Assembly (NCBI GenBank): GCA_002007465.1
Contig: LNAC01000036.1
Span: forward strand, 6,217,852-6,281,851
Length of the DNA: 64,000 nucleotides
Direction: 5' to 3'
Origin: Ailurus styani
Taxonomy: Eukaryota; Chordata; Mammalia; Carnivora; Ailuridae
Of the stretch, positions 1 to 10,455 are shown one piece after another. Every line of letters begins with the position of its first letter. Position 1 is the stretch's first letter. The notes beneath the pieces are model-generated. The model made no database searches. It was given only the letters and a program-made list of their open reading frames with translations, and was not told where the DNA came from. Both the position numbers and the translations under genes were made by a program.

Positions 1-107
1 CAAGCCAGAAACGGAGGGATGTGATGATGGTGTCACGAGACAAAATCGGCACGAGGGTAGAGGAAGAAGGGGACAAATGTCTACATCGGGTCAGCTTACG
101 GATACAG

Positions 108-340
108 AATACTAATATTTATCGGGTATCTAACTACCTGTCAGAGGTTGTTCTACACCTGTAGCTAGGTTATTCCGTTTACTCTTCACCTTGTCAGTTA
201 GTGCCTTTAGTAACCCCATCATACGGATCAGGAAACAGGCACAGTGACGTGCCAAAAGTCATGGAGCCAGTGTGTGTTTTGATCCAGGCACTCTAAAGCC
301 AGAGCCCAGGTTTTAACCTCTATTATCCATCGCCTGTCTG
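108..340 (-). mobile_element. MIR SINE remnant (MIRb-like), minus strand
   Basis: Read on the plus strand, this follows the reverse complement of the ancient mammalian MIR: a 'tatttatcgggtatctaact' start, a '...catacggatcaggaaacagg' block matching the usual 'cagatgaggaaactgagg', then a 'ccaggcactctaaagccaga' ending. It is diverged, with no target duplication left. MIR is an extinct tRNA-derived SINE moved by L2. No coding role. The short ORFs over it are incidental. Confidence 0.75.
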
Positions 341-345
341 ATGCA

Positions 346-1315
346 CGGATGTCATCAGGACGGGGCGCTGGGGCTCCTCGGGCCTCAAGCCCACCTGTCA
401 TTACATACGGATGGGAGAATTCTAGAAAAATGCACGTGTGGGCTAAATCCACGAAGCAATGCCAACAGGGCCATGTCTCTTTCTTTAGCTCAGGGAACCT
501 TCCCAAAGACAGATGTCAAGTGTATTTTAATTTCCAACACCTCCTCATTCCTGGAGGGGGAAGCAGAGTACAGAACTCATAACTTGGGCTTTTACAGAAG
601 GGACAGTGGCTTCTCTTCAGTGACATGTTTCTCTTTTCATTCCTTTCGCCTATGGGGATGGAGGCTCCAGGCAAGTGGAGGAGAGAATTTCCTGCTCTCA
701 AACTTTTTATAGAAGCATTACCCAACAGGACTTTCCACGATGACGAAAATGTTCTGCATCTGTTTTGTCTAATACACTAGTCACCAGACACGTGTGGCTA
801 TGAAGCAGCTGAGGAACGGAATTTTTAATTACGGTGGAAACTGGATTTAAGAAGCCACACCCAGCTAGGGGCTACCATATTGGACAGCACAGCCTCTAGA
901 GGGTGTGGTGAGAAATGGGGGGGAAACGGTTCCACCCCCCAACATGACTTTGGAGTCTTCAACTCTAGAGCTTATGAAAAGGTGGGGAGGATGGAAAGTA
1001 GGTTGGGCTCGGCCATAGACTGGGCTCACCCCTGCCGCCTCAGCCCTTGGGAGCTGAATGGCTCCCATGAAAAATCCAAGTGGAGAACAGTATTTGGGGG
1101 GCAAGTTCTTGTTTTGTACCAAATCAGATAACACTGTGCCATTTTTAAACATTTTAACATTCATGGGCTCCATTCCCTACTCTTTCTAAGGAGACCCAGG
1201 TTCTATAATCTAAAGGTCAAGTCTACCCCTACTGCCTTTGCCCAAGCCCACGGCAAGGATGGAGGAAGGAAGCCAAAAATATCTTTTCCTCCTCCACCTA
1301 AGACTTGTGCTCCTT
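346..1315. other. Unique sequence, no repeat or gene recognised; possible 3' flank of the exon at 1316-1469
   Basis: I see no repeat family here. If the minus-strand exon at 1316-1469 is real, this is its 3' UTR or downstream flank. The minus strand has an ATTAAA-type hexamer at plus 824-829 that could serve as a polyadenylation signal, but such hexamers are common by chance in AT-rich DNA. Confidence 0.3.
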
Positions 1316-1606
<291 letters not shown>

Positions 1607-1619
1607 TCACCGGGCACAA

Positions 1620-2240
1620 TGCAGGTGTTTAGAAGACAGAAGAGCTGTTCTTCGTAGCGCTGGAACTTCTTTTTCTTTTTTCGATTCCCAGCTTTGTATT
1701 ATCTCTAGTGGCTTCACAGAAGCCAATCACCAGGGAAATTCAGTTACTCTGCCTTTAAAACGGTGAATTATTTTTTCATTATCTCAACTGTTATTTAAAG
1801 TGTGTGATTAAGCCATTATCAGATTTAAATGTTTGTGGGATTTCGATGTATTACTAGATTACTGGGAAAGATTAAATTGAATTTACTGCATTAAAACGTC
1901 CAAGAATAGATTAAACAATATTACAGGCTGGGATTGACTTTGGAGATTCTAGAGATTTACAAGTGTCCCAGCTTGCTGTGCTCAGAAAAAGGCACTCCAA
2001 GGAGAGACGGATTTATAAGGATATATGCAAATAGAGGTTAATAATCATTTCCACTGATGAATAGGTGGGGAAAACTTCCACAAAATTAAATTAAAAGGCT
2101 AGCAAGAGTTACTCCCTAAGGAAAACACTTAAATCACGGTTTTTATTAAATGGATTATTCATCAATAGTAGAGAAATTAATTATCATATGCAACTAAATT
2201 ATAGCCTTGTAGGAAAAAAGTTGGGGCGGCATCATCCCCA
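1620..2240. promoter_or_regulatory. AT-rich non-repetitive stretch, candidate conserved non-coding element
   Basis: No repeat family is visible. The stretch is dense in homeodomain-type words and holds a perfect POU octamer ATGCAAAT at 2025-2032. Composition of this kind is typical of conserved developmental enhancers, but conservation itself cannot be seen in one sequence. Confidence 0.25.
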
Positions 2241-2880
2241 CTCCACCCTAGCAGTCACCGACCTCTCAGAGAGAACTGCTTATTTAAAATTGGTCGGGGA
2301 AAGCTCAGTGGCTTTAGCTTTATTCATCTGAAAAATGAGGATCAGAGAGAGTGAAACACAAATGGCAATAAGAAATGAACAGTTGCCCTACTCCCTTGGA
2401 GGGCGCGGAGGTGGAATTCTGTGTACCCAGAGGAAATACTAGGAGTACTCCAGAAAGAGCCACACGGCAACTTTCCCACTCCCACCTTCTCCACATTGTT
2501 CTCGAAATCAGTTAGAAAGTGGCCATCCCCACGATCTGTCTTCTGTAGAGGATGAACTACGAAGACATCAAAGGATGGACTATCCTGGCCCTATTTCTGA
2601 GCCTGATGGTAGAGAAGGTTCCTAACTAAAAGACATCTTCTTCTCTGGGAAATTATTAATGGTGAGGGGATCCCCACGGGAAAACATACTTCAACTTTAT
2701 ACCTATTTTCTCGTGTGGTTAATTGCTCTACCGGCATCCTCTGCACTCAATCCGTCGTACATTACACGTAACACTCCAATATATCTTCGGCTCTCCGCAT
2801 CAGACCCTGATAATAGCGTCTGTTAACATGCACTAAGTACTATTATGTAGCACATCACTTCATAAATAATAAGATTAGCT
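2241..2880. other. Unique sequence, nothing recognised
   Basis: No repeat, splice-site pair or plausible coding frame was found. A short 'catctgaaaaatgagga' word near 2327 recalls MIR but is too short to call. Confidence 0.3.
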
Positions 2881-3420
2881 GACCTCAGGGCCCCAAGAAG
2901 AGTAATGTGTTTAAATGTTCTCATTATTTATTTAAAACAAGAATTAAAGCAACAGAAGCTGCTTTTGACAATCCTCTTAGCATAAATATTAAACTGTTTG
3001 CACTGATAAGCCCCACACAGCGCCGGAGAACAGAGGGTGCGTTCTGCAGACGACTTGGTGGTAGGTGTTTGAGACGGTGTCTCTTGCTCTCGTGGTGCTG
3101 AGGATGTGTGCGTCTCTGTAGTTTGAGAAACAGTCTCTAAATCACAGGCAGGGGACGGAGGGAAATTAACATTCAGCGGGAGCTGCGACTAATTACAAAG
3201 GAACTCGGCAAAGCTTTTCCAATTGTGCTCTCTCTCTGCTTCGGAATCACAAGGTAATGCTCAATTTACTAGGTAGGGAAAGTTATTCCAAATTGAGCAT
3301 CTCAACCTCTCAGCGGATAAATTATCTGCGCACACATTATCCCGGCTGGCAGATTAAAGGCCTATGATAAGTGTCGATCCACCTAGAATATCATCGGGTT
3401 TGTAAAAAGTCAATAGAGAT
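2881..3420. promoter_or_regulatory. Candidate regulatory stretch enclosing an inverted repeat
   Basis: Non-repetitive, with homeodomain-like words (AATTAACA, TAATTACA, GATTAAAG) and the inverted repeat at 3257-3300. Assigned from composition and repeat absence only. Confidence 0.25.
3257..3300. repeat. Perfect 11-bp inverted repeat, 22-bp loop
   Basis: ATGCTCAATTT at 3257-3267 is the exact reverse complement of AAATTGAGCAT at 3290-3300. Either two opposed copies of one protein-binding site or a hairpin-forming stretch would fit. No transcript evidence is available. Confidence 0.7.
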
Positions 3421-3928
3421 GCTTTTTCACCTGTCAAATGGGTTTGCCCCCTCGCTTTGAGAAAGTATTAAAAATATGAAAGCCTGCTGCAAAGGTTTGC
3501 TTATGCTGTGTTCTATATGCCCCCCACCCCCAGCTTTTCCTCTGGGTCAAGTTGCTCTTTGATTTCCTGCCCCCCAAAGATGGGCCCGGCTGGTGTGGGA
3601 AGGACTTCCTTTCCACCCAGGCCCTGAGGGCCTACGGGGCTGGCTACACTCAGTGGCCTCCCTCTCGGCTAGACGGAGAACCCTCTGTGGGGTTTCTTCC
3701 TGCTCTGAATTCACAGCTTTCAAGGTCACTTGCAAACTTCTTTTAATGCCCTGTGCTCCTTGCCGATTTCCAAAACGTAGTGAGAGGACTCATTGTTTGA
3801 GGTGATGCTTTACCTGTGGGGAAGGATTCCGCCCCCCCCCACCCCCGGCTTCAAATCCTAGTGTCTGGTTCCATATCACGCCAGATGGCGGAGTTGAAAG
3901 AGGGGATTTAGGATGGCTTGAAGGCATT
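3421..3928. other. Unique sequence with a C-run
   Basis: No repeat family or exon recognised. A run of C at 3832-3840 followed by ACCCCC is simple sequence. Several short overlapping frames occur by chance. Confidence 0.3.
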
Positions 3929-4161
3929 GCCCCTTTTCGGTTTCTTTCTTTCTTTCTTTTTTTAAGATTTTATTTATTTATTTGAGAAACAGCCAGAGAG
4001 AGCAAGAGCGTGGGAGGGGCAGAGGGAGAGGGAGAAGCAGGCTACCCCGACTGGGGAGCCTGACATGGGTCTCGATCCCGGGACCGTGGGATCATGACTT
4101 GAGTTGAGGGCAGATGCTTAACTGACTGAGCCACTCAGGGGCCCCGCCCCTTTTCAGTTTC
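3929..4161 (-). mobile_element. CAN-SINE (SINEC), minus strand, with target-site duplication
   Basis: The insert (about 3945-4145) reads as a reversed carnivore tRNA-derived SINE: T tract, AAGATTTTATTTATTTATTT, purine-rich segment, GGGAGCCTGACATGGG, then the reversed B and A box region ending GAGCCACTCAGGGGCCCC. It is flanked by a near-perfect 16-bp direct duplication, GCCCCTTTTCGGTTTC at 3929-3944 and the same with one change at 4146-4161. The duplication shows L1-mediated insertion. Internal CpGs have decayed, so it is not among the youngest copies. Confidence 0.95.
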
Positions 4162-4356
4162 AATTCCTCTTGCTCAAATCACTCATTCTGCCTCCTTTCG
4201 GCTCATCTCCTAGGATGGGGCCGGAGGGAGGTCAGAGCGTCATGGTGAATGGGGTGCTCTTGCACACTCGACACCTGCTGCTGAGTGGGGAAAGGACATC
4301 CCGGGCAGGTTGCTCGCCCTTGCTGAGCTGAGCCTCAACTCCCTGCCGGTGGGAGT

Positions 4357-4384
4357 GAGGAGGAGGAGGAGGAGGAGGAGGAGG
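4357..4384. repeat. (AGG)n trinucleotide microsatellite
   Basis: About nine uninterrupted AGG units at the 5' edge of a MIR remnant. The opposite strand reads poly-proline (CCT), which explains the proline run in one minus-strand frame; it is not a protein. Confidence 0.9.
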
Positions 4385-4522
4385 ATTGTAGTAACAGTCC
4401 TCGCTTACGGGGCTGTTGTGAAGGACAAGCGAACACATATATGCAGGGTGCTCCGAACGCCGCCTGGCACAGAGTAAGCGCTCAACAGATACTAAATATT
4501 ATCGCCACCATTATTTCTACCA
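4385..4522 (+). mobile_element. MIR remnant, 3' half, plus strand
   Basis: Follows the MIR consensus from the 'gggctgttgtgaaggac' block through 'cgcctggcacagagtaagcg' and 'ctcaacagatactaaatatt'. The 5' half is missing or too diverged, and the AGG microsatellite abuts the preserved part. Confidence 0.8.
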
Positions 4523-4790
4523 TGAGGACTAGTGACGGACAGATGATAACGCCAAGACTAGAGCCGCCTGCTGTCCGTGGCAACGCCTCCCTTCCCACTA
4601 ACTGCGTGCGCGGCCCCTGACCCGCTCTTTTCTGGGAGGAGCTCTGGAGATACGGGAGCGGCTCTCTCCGGCTCGGATCACACGGAGCCTGCGGCTGAAT
4701 GCCATCACCATGTGATAGGCCGGGACACTGAGGCTTAGGTGTTCAACCTGCTACAACCTCCCAGAGACAGGCTCCAAGGCTCCGATTAAG
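4523..4790. other. Unique sequence before the L1 insertion
   Basis: Nothing recognised apart from a short 'gacactgaggcttaggtg' word near 4724 that resembles reversed MIR. Confidence 0.3.
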
Positions 4791-4971
4791 AAAGACTCAA
4801 CTGACAAACTGAGGGTTACTGGGGGGTGGGAGGGTAGGGATAGGGTGGATGGGTTAGGGACATTGGGAAGGATTTGTGCTTTGGTGAGTGCTGTGAATGA
4901 TGTAAGCCTGATGATTCACAGACTTGTACCCCTTGGGCAAAGAATAAAAAAAAAAAAAAAAGACTCAACTG
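4791..4971 (+). mobile_element. 5'-truncated LINE-1 3' end with target-site duplication
   Basis: The insert (4804-4958) matches the 3' UTR of carnivore L1: 'acaaactgagggttactgg', a G-rich tract, 'gtgctttggtgagtgctgtg', 'tgatgattcacagacttgta', 'ccccttgggcaaagaataaa', then an A tail. It is flanked by the 13-bp duplication AAAGACTCAACTG at 4791-4803 and 4959-4971. Only about 155 bp of element was copied and both ORFs are absent. An intact duplication and A tail point to a fairly young insertion. Confidence 0.9.
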
Positions 4972-5224
4972 TTCCTCCTGAAGACCTAGAATTAGTAAAA
5001 GATGCTGTCGTTGGGCTTTTGAAGCGGTGGCTCTTCCAGACCAATCTGGCATTTACCAGGAAGAAAGTTGGATCGTTTCTTAGCACGCAGACTCTACAGT
5101 TCCTTGCAAAATAAAGGGGCCTTAAGTTCCCTTAGGACATGTTTTAGGAATGCTGACTGTGGCGCACATTTGCAGTCTGTGTCTATCACTACTGTCCCCA
5201 CCAAGAAGGCTGTAATTTTCCCGT

Positions 5225-5655
5225 AGGGAAATCCATCCCCTCTCTGTGCCTGGCCACGTGGTTTGGGTGGGATTGGCTCCTCTGCTACAGCGAGAGAAGA
5301 GCCTTGACCAGCTCAGCCCAACGAGTACGTCCCTCTCTCCCAGCCACAGGAAGAGGTTTAGGGGGAGGCATACAACCCAATCTAGGGCAAGAGGGAGAGC
5401 AAAACCAGAAGATGGTGTGGGAGTTGTGGGAAAAGCCTTTCTTATTTCCTGTGAGCCATCAGGATGCACCATCTGGGAGAGCCAAAGTCATTTTGCTACA
5501 TGCAGCAAGGGGCTGGGTCCTAGACAATATCATTTGTAGCTGGATCAAGCCTCACCTGAAGCCAGCCATGCTTAGAATTTTTTAGTTTCATGAGCCATGA
5601 CTGAGTTAGGTTTTTCTGTCACTTGTAACCAAAGAGGCCTGGCTCACACGCTGGC
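5225..5655 (+). mobile_element. Old interspersed-repeat remnant, class uncertain
   Basis: The final part (5585-5655) carries the phrase 'ttctgtcacttgtaaccaaa' that ends several mammalian LTR or DNA-element consensuses, and the preceding sequence has a matching layout. Too diverged for me to name. The overlapping ORFs of about 100 residues on both strands lie inside it and are not treated as genes. Confidence 0.35.
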
Positions 5656-6379
5656 CATGCTCCCAACCTGTCAATTATTTTCCCCCTTTTACTACAAAAT
5701 CTGTTGCCATGGCCCTGCCTGCCAAGGATATGCGGACGGTCCTGCCTCCAAATTGAGATGCCGCTGCTGATGCAGTAGAATGTATGCAGGGATCATCCAG
5801 GTATGAAAGCAGGAAAACACTGGCTTTTGGTTTTGGTTCCAGTGGTATTTCTATTTGGGACAAATTCCTATCCAGAAAACAAGGGTGTGCTGGTGTCATC
5901 CAAATAGGGCTCTGCATGCAAATAAGCCAGTTTCAATGACCACAGCTGGATGGCTTTTCTCAAGAAAGTTAAAAAAAAAAAATTCTCCTAAACTCAGTGT
6001 TCCCAAGGAGAACAGATTATTCTGGACCCACCTAAAGAGTAAGAAAGTTCTCTTTTTCCCCTTTCGACCTTGTTCTCTCTATTCCCATCCTAAAGCAAAT
6101 CCTATTTTTCATGCTGCTTTGGCTGGCAAATAAACTTGGATCTACCCAGAAACCCCTGCCCCTTTCATGAAGCATTACAAAGGGAGAAAAGGCAGATAAT
6201 ACACACATCATCTCTCTCCCTCCCAAATTCACACGATTCGGAGATTCCAAGGACTCTATCAACCAACCCCTCAAAACTCTCGCTACGTAGGAATGGTTCT
6301 CCCGGAACGAGCTGGTGTCCTAACAGGAAGCAACTGACGGTGTCCCATTGGCTGGCCTGGTAGCAGGCTGCCCAGAGGT
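5656..6379. other. Unique sequence, POU octamer at 5916
   Basis: No repeat recognised. There is a perfect octamer ATGCAAAT at 5916-5923 and an A run near 5970. Short frames occur on both strands without splice or codon support. Confidence 0.3.
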
Positions 6380-6770
6380 CCCTCGTCGCTCCCCACAGGT
6401 GTGACTCATACGGGGCCTGATTTCCCCAAGGGCCACACGTGCATCTGGGCGATTAGGATGGTGGCTACATTAGTGAACATTGGTCGCCATGCTAAAATTA
6501 ACCACTTGAGCTAAAGTGTGTGTTAATTATGGGTATGCAAGCAGTCAATAAAAGGTTAATGCAAAAGTCAAAGGATAAATTTCTTCCCTTATTGCACCAC
6601 TTCACAGACTAAATGACTAACATTATACTTTGTGTTTTTAATCAATAGGTTTTACAGTAATGTGCTGGCCATTGATTTTAAGAAAACATACACGGTCTCC
6701 CTCCTTGTCCCTAAATTTTGCAACAAATAAAGAAGGACAGGTAACATTTCCATAACTCGTGGTGATGTGA
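6380..6770. promoter_or_regulatory. AT-rich candidate conserved non-coding element
   Basis: Repeat-free and rich in AATTAACC, TTAATTAT, CAATAAA and GTTAATGC words, which are homeobox-type core sites. Inferred from composition only. Confidence 0.25.
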
Positions 6771-7475
6771 TAAAGATTTCACGAGAGAGGATTCTTGCTA
6801 AGAGAATCATCAAGATAAACAAGCTTAAAAAAATACAAAAAATGAAGAACTTGATGAGGACGTATTACCAGGCATGCACTGTTGAGGAGACAAGAAAAAT
6901 AAACTTCTGAGAGGGAATCCTTTAATGGGAAACAGGAGAGCAAAGAGCAACTCCTGCTTAAAACAATTACATTTTGTAGCTGTTTAAACAAAAGACTCTG
7001 AATACACAGCACTGCCTTAATTTGATTTTTTACAACCTGGGAGAGATGGGGGAGGTGAGTATTCGATCCCCACTTCGAGTGAGGGCTGCGTTACCCACAG
7101 CTGACCGGGGGGGAGTGGGGGAGCAGGGGCTGGGCCCAGTCTGGGCGTCTGGTTGGCTGCCCCTTCCATTGCATTCCATCGTTCTCATGTGCTTCTGTTT
7201 GGACTAAGATGGGCCCCCTCCCCCAACTATTTAGCTGTTCTTGACACATTTAGATATTCAGGAGATTCCAAACCATTTCAGGGCAGAAGGATGAGCAAAA
7301 CTTTCTCTTTCCCTTCAAGTTCTAGAAGAACTATTTATCACAGCAAACGACTGGCAAAACTGCCTTTTCGCTCGGATGACTTGGTGGTTCTTACGGCATA
7401 AGCATCTATGGTCTATAGAAATGAAAGACACATGTTCATCTTTTAGGGGCATAAACTGTCTCTAATTATATTCCT
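6771..7475. other. Unique sequence, nothing recognised
   Basis: No repeat family, no convincing exon. A G-rich run near 7108-7116 is simple sequence. Confidence 0.3.
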
Positions 7476-7600
7476 GGGGTGACCTTGAGAAAAATCGCTC
7501 AACCTCTTCCTTTCCTCCGCTGTTATATGAAGCTAATGCTTCTCGGCTTCACCAGGTTATGGGAAGATAAAACCAAATATGTCCATAAAAACCCTTTAAA
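7476..7600 (+). mobile_element. MIR remnant, plus strand
   Basis: 'ggggtgaccttgagaaaaat' and 'cgctcaacctcttcctttcc' align with the MIR core 'tgtgaccttgggcaag...aacctct'. The 3' part fades into AT-rich sequence. Confidence 0.65.
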
Positions 7601-8853
7601 ATAGGTAAAATACCACACAAATGTATAATTATGTCTCAACATCCCTTTCCTCTCTTTCCAGATACAGGTCCTGTTTTAAAAACCCGGCTGATTATGCAAG
7701 GTTGGCCAGAGGCACTCGTAACGCTTATAAATAAAAATGAAAGGACTCACACTTCTCCGGACTGGAGTGATTTAAACTCACAACTTCACCAGAAAATACC
7801 CAGTGAACTAAAAAGTGCACTTCTCTTCAAGTCAGAGTCTTCTCCAGAATTGTAATTTACAATGAGGAGCTGACAGTCACTCCGGCTGGTGAACAGGAGT
7901 CTGTCTTAGGCTATCGGCCCCATCAGAATGCATCCCCTCAAACCAATCAAGCCAGCGAGGAAGACTTTGGAGGCCTCACTCATGCAGCCGACACTGGTGT
8001 GGCCTCACGTCAAGTCTACATTTAGCTGCAAAACCCACCTGGCTGGATCGGCATGGAAACAGCCGGGAAATAATGAGGTAATGGGGGCAACCAGCTCGTC
8101 TATGGCTTTTGCTGCTTTGGAGGGAGCCAGAGACCAACAGAGGGCATGAAGCTTCGCTGTTCTTCCCATTCTCCCTGGGACCGTGGGAGTCACAGCATCT
8201 CACCCCACAGGGGCATTCTTGTGTTCAAACCTAACTATTTTTCATACACCACCCCATCTAAATCCCTGATGGGTACTTTATGTAGGATTTCAGGGATTGT
8301 CACATGTCATTCTGACTCTCCGTGAGGCCTGCCTTGAACACATTTCAGATCGGACCTTGAGTGAGCGGCCGCTCCTCACTGGGCTGTCTCTCATGGTCTC
8401 TCTACGCTTTGCTCCAAAGAACCTGTCTTCGTCAGCGGTAAGAAGAATATGTGGTCCAGTTTATAATAATCTCCGCTTGACACCCCAAGTGCTTTCAAAA
8501 GAAGTGAGCTAACACGCTTATAATTTGTTTTCTCGGACTTTTTGTCGTGGCCATCGTGGCCCTGTGGACCCCTCTGAAAGCAAATAACCACCCGGCCGTA
8601 TCTACCGTAACAATCTACCTTGACAAAGCTGGTTTTGTAAAATCGGCTTCTTAAATTGCTAGAACTCAGTTTACCCACTGCAGAACTACTAAGCAAATCC
8701 AATTGCTAAATGAGTTTCAACAAAGGACATGTTCACTTTCTCTCTGAAAGGCTTTTAACCTCTTGCCTCTGTACCACATGTTAATGTTTCCAGATCAGTA
8801 AAGTCAACACACATCAGAGTGAGGAAAAGCCAAACTTTGGCCCACGGGTCAGC
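7601..8853. other. Unique sequence, nothing recognised
   Basis: About 1.2 kb without a repeat family I can name. A GTAAGAAG at 8439 resembles a splice donor, but the upstream sequence gives no credible exon. The 103-residue minus-strand frame at 8391-8702 has no acceptor or family resemblance. Confidence 0.3.
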
Positions 8854-8888
8854 TTTTTTTTTTTTTTTTTTCCTTTTCTTTTTTTTTT
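8854..8888. repeat. Poly-T / T-rich tract
   Basis: Two long T runs separated by CCTTTTC. No SINE body is attached on either side, so it may be an orphan tail or slippage product. Confidence 0.85.
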
Positions 8889-10112
8889 CAGGTCAATGTA
8901 CCTTTTTAGTTGGTAGTATTTCTCAACCATGACCACTTGAGAGAGAAGGCTTGGCTTAACTTCTAGTTGTGTAAGAATCTATCTGGGGTTTACACTTCAG
9001 GGAAGATGTGAGGAACCCAACAGAAGAGTCTGTTGAGGTGTGTTAAAAACCAAGTATCTCCAAAATGCTTGTGAACGCTGTGCCATCAAGCCACATGGCC
9101 ACCTAGCCATTTTTCCAGAAATTGTTGTGCCATTCAGCACGGATAACCCTGCTGTCTAGGACTTAGTCAGCATATTCACGGACTACCGAGTGTGGGCCTG
9201 TACTGTCTATCGACTGGGAGGAGAAGGGAGCAGCACAGGCCACGGCCCAGCTCCTGGAAATGATCTGTGTTCTCCACCTTCATTTGGAACTCAAAAGGCG
9301 TTTCCATGTAAACAGTGGTTTTCGTGATTCCCAATTCTTCTACTACCTATGATTTCTCTGAAAGAGCACAGCAATATACTATATAGCCCAATAACCATGA
9401 TCATCAGGGTTTTTGGCTTTATTTTGTTTATCTGGTTATATTTGGGGGGAAAAAAACCCACACAAAACATTTAGAGTTTTAGAGTTCTAACTTGGGGCTC
9501 CAAGGAGAAATTTCCTTTGATAAGGGTTTTCCATCCTTCTGGCTCATGGAACCAAGGCCTCTTTCCTCTCAATCCCTACTAAGAGCTCCTCTGGCCAATG
9601 GCAAAGCCCCACCGAAGAGGAGAAGACTCTGGGGAAAGGATAAAGGTGTCCAGTTAGTACCTGAAGGAGGTCAGGAGATGAAGAGACATCGGTCACAAGA
9701 GCCTCTTGCTGGTATAAAAATCAGGGATACATTTTGGTGATGGAACGGCTCAAGGCCATGGTCACACTTTCCTTCAGGCCCGGGAGTGCCATGCCCTTTC
9801 CCCTTCTAGTGCCAGTATCTGCTGTCTCCTCCACGGCTTCTTCCCAACCCGTGTAGTGACCCTGTGTAAGCCTCACATTTCCTTACCCCCTCGGAAACTG
9901 CTTGTTTAAAAATTTCAGATTGTGTTTGTTGCTGTGGGAGAGAACGATAACTTCTATCTCATGCCAATGCTCCTCCAGTGTCATCTCCTCTCAGATTGGA
10001 GGGATATAATAATGCTAATAAAAACATTACGAATAGCCAATAATAAATATTTGGCAAAACAGCCTGACTCCAAACCTCGAGCTCTTTGCACTATTCCAAA
10101 ATATCAATGTCA
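8889..10112. other. Unique sequence, nothing recognised
   Basis: No named repeat, no splice-supported exon. The open frame at 9492-9740 has no start context or homology I can see. Confidence 0.3.
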
Positions 10113-10455
10113 AAGGGATCACTTTGGGCCCTTGTTAAAAATAGGGTTTTTGGGACACCTGAGTGGTTCAGTTGGTGAAGTGGCTACCTTCAGCTCAGGT
10201 CATGATCCCAGGGTCCTGGGATCGAGTCCCACATCGGGCTCCTTGCTCAGCCGGGAGCTTGCTTCTCCCTCTGCCTGCTCTGTCTGCTGTGACCCCTGCT
10301 TGTGCTCTCTCTCTGATAAATAAATAAATAAAATCTTAAAAAAAAATACGGTTTTCCAAAGGCACCTAGCCCCAAGTCAGACCCTCCAGAGGAGGGTCCA
10401 GTCAGTCTGGATTTTCATAAGTGACTCTTCGGACCAAGCCAGTTTGCAAGAACAC
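10113..10455 (+). mobile_element. MER5A-like hAT-Charlie MITE, split by a SINE
   Basis: The left piece (10113-10150) reads 'gggatcactttgggcccttg' then TTAAAAATAGGG. The right piece (10351-10455) resumes with 'agtcagaccctccagagga' and 'ttttcataagtgactcttc', in the order of the MER5A consensus. MER5A is a short non-autonomous DNA transposon long dead in placental mammals. The CAN-SINE at 10151-10341 sits between the pieces. Confidence 0.6.
10137..10355 (+). mobile_element. CAN-SINE (SINEC), plus strand, with target-site duplication
   Basis: Body 10151-10341: diverged head 'gggacacctgagtggttcag', core 'cttcagctcaggtcatgatc' and 'ctgggatcgagtcccacatc' (B box), a CT-rich part, then AAATAAATAAATAAAATCTT and A tail. 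The duplication AAAAATAGGGTTTT at 10137-10150 recurs with one change at 10342-10355. Inserted into MER5A-like DNA. Confidence 0.95.

Noticed and set aside
4232..4438. Poly-proline open frame on the minus strand
   Set aside because: It is only the (AGG)n microsatellite read backwards.
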